Assembly: GCA_024640205.1 (NCBI GenBank)
Contig: JAHEFL010000049.1
Location: 1,224 to 7,500 of the forward strand
Source: Flavobacteriales bacterium
GTDB lineage: Bacteria > Bacteroidota > Bacteroidia > Flavobacteriales_F > PHOS-HE28
Direction: 5' to 3'
Length of the DNA stretch: 6,277 nucleotides
Part shown: piece after piece, positions 5,901-6,277 of the stretch
Layout: each line of letters begins with the position of its first letter
How positions within the stretch are numbered: the stretch's first letter is position 1
Notes under the pieces: generated by a model
The model's input: only the letters and a program-made list of their open reading frames with translations
Databases searched by the model: none
What the model was told of the DNA's origin: nothing
Made by a program: the position numbers and the translations under genes

Positions 5901-6277
5901 ATGGTCCATCCAACGATCCCCCGTTCCAGCCTGCGAGAGCAGCGACTTGCGCACCCGGATGTCATCGCACATTTCCACGCCAGTGCCGATCTATACCGAT
6001 CATGGAGCCGCTCCGGCCATCTTCATTTCGGCTACTGGCGTTGGCCCCGGTCGCCTTTGGACCGGGCGGCCATGCTGGATGAACTGGTGCATCACGTGGT
6101 CCGTGCACTACGGCCCATGCCCGGCCATAGGTTGGCGGATCTCGGATGTGGCTACGGCGCTGCTGCCAGGCTCGCTGCTGGCACTTACTCGTGTCAGGTG
6201 GATGGCTTCACGGTCGTTCCGGAGCAGGTTGAGCAGGGGGAGCTACTGGCCGCACTTGAAAATGTTCCAGTGCGGAT
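5901..6277 (+). CDS. SAM-dependent methyltransferase, 3' end outside window
   Basis: The frame opens at the ATG at 5901 and is still open at the window end, giving 125 residues of the N-terminus. It shows LYRSWSRSGHLHFGYWRWP (31-49), like the lid region of tocopherol, sterol and polyketide C- or O-methyltransferases. SAM-binding motif I follows as LADLGCGYGAAARLAA (78-93), and then VDGFTVVPEQVEQGE (100-114), which matches the usual G-x-T-x-S-x-x-Q-V segment. It is therefore a class I methyltransferase, probably acting on a small lipid-like or secondary-metabolite substrate; the substrate cannot be read from this part. The sequence before the ATG (CAACTGAGATC) lacks a clear Shine-Dalgarno. It lies 41 bp after the gbsR-like gene with no terminator between, so the two likely form an operon. 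Confidence 0.85.
   Translation, partial: MVHPTIPRSSLREQRLAHPDVIAHFHASADLYRSWSRSGHLHFGYWRWPRSPLDRAAMLDELVHHVVRALRPMPGHRLADLGCGYGAAARLAAGTYSCQVDGFTVVPEQVEQGELLAALENVPVR

Overview
The window looks like ordinary chromosomal DNA of a member of the Bacteroidota, possibly a relatively GC-rich Flavobacteriales-type lineage. The evidence is an exported TonB C-terminal-domain protein with the PHFPGGE and GGGCDEEA signatures usual in that phylum, a GbsR/MarR regulator of the Bacteroidota type, weak or absent Shine-Dalgarno sequences before most genes, and one promoter-like element close to the TAnnTTTG -7 box. The taxonomic call is inference from protein style; no rRNA or tRNA gene is present.

Layout, left to right. 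Positions 68-622 (-) encode a 184-aa cytoplasmic protein I do not recognise. A 275-bp spacer with two inverted repeats separates it from a divergent 73-aa S4-domain RNA-binding protein (898-1119, +). That gene converges, with a 7-bp gap, on a secreted beta-helix-like protein (1127-2242, -). A 114-bp divergent spacer then leads to a small exported helical protein (2357-2743, +), which ends in a very clear intrinsic terminator (2776-2810). Facing it across the terminator is a TonB C-terminal-domain protein (2825-3280, -), lying behind a complete recQ helicase gene (3363-5183, -). Divergent from recQ is a GbsR/MarR-family regulator (5359-5859, +), followed 41 bp later by the 5' part of a SAM-dependent methyltransferase (5901 to the window end, +).

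How the genes relate. The gbsR-like gene and the methyltransferase are the only pair that looks like a functional unit: same strand, close spacing, no terminator between them. The other genes are a mix of housekeeping (RecQ, S4 protein) and envelope functions (TonB domain, small exported protein, beta-helix protein). The alternating strands argue for mostly single-gene transcription units, except possibly recQ-tonB. I see no mobile element, CRISPR array, defence system or other clearly undescribed system. The best candidates for novelty are the orphan 184-aa protein, the leader hairpin that abuts the S4 gene start, and the regulator-methyltransferase pair.
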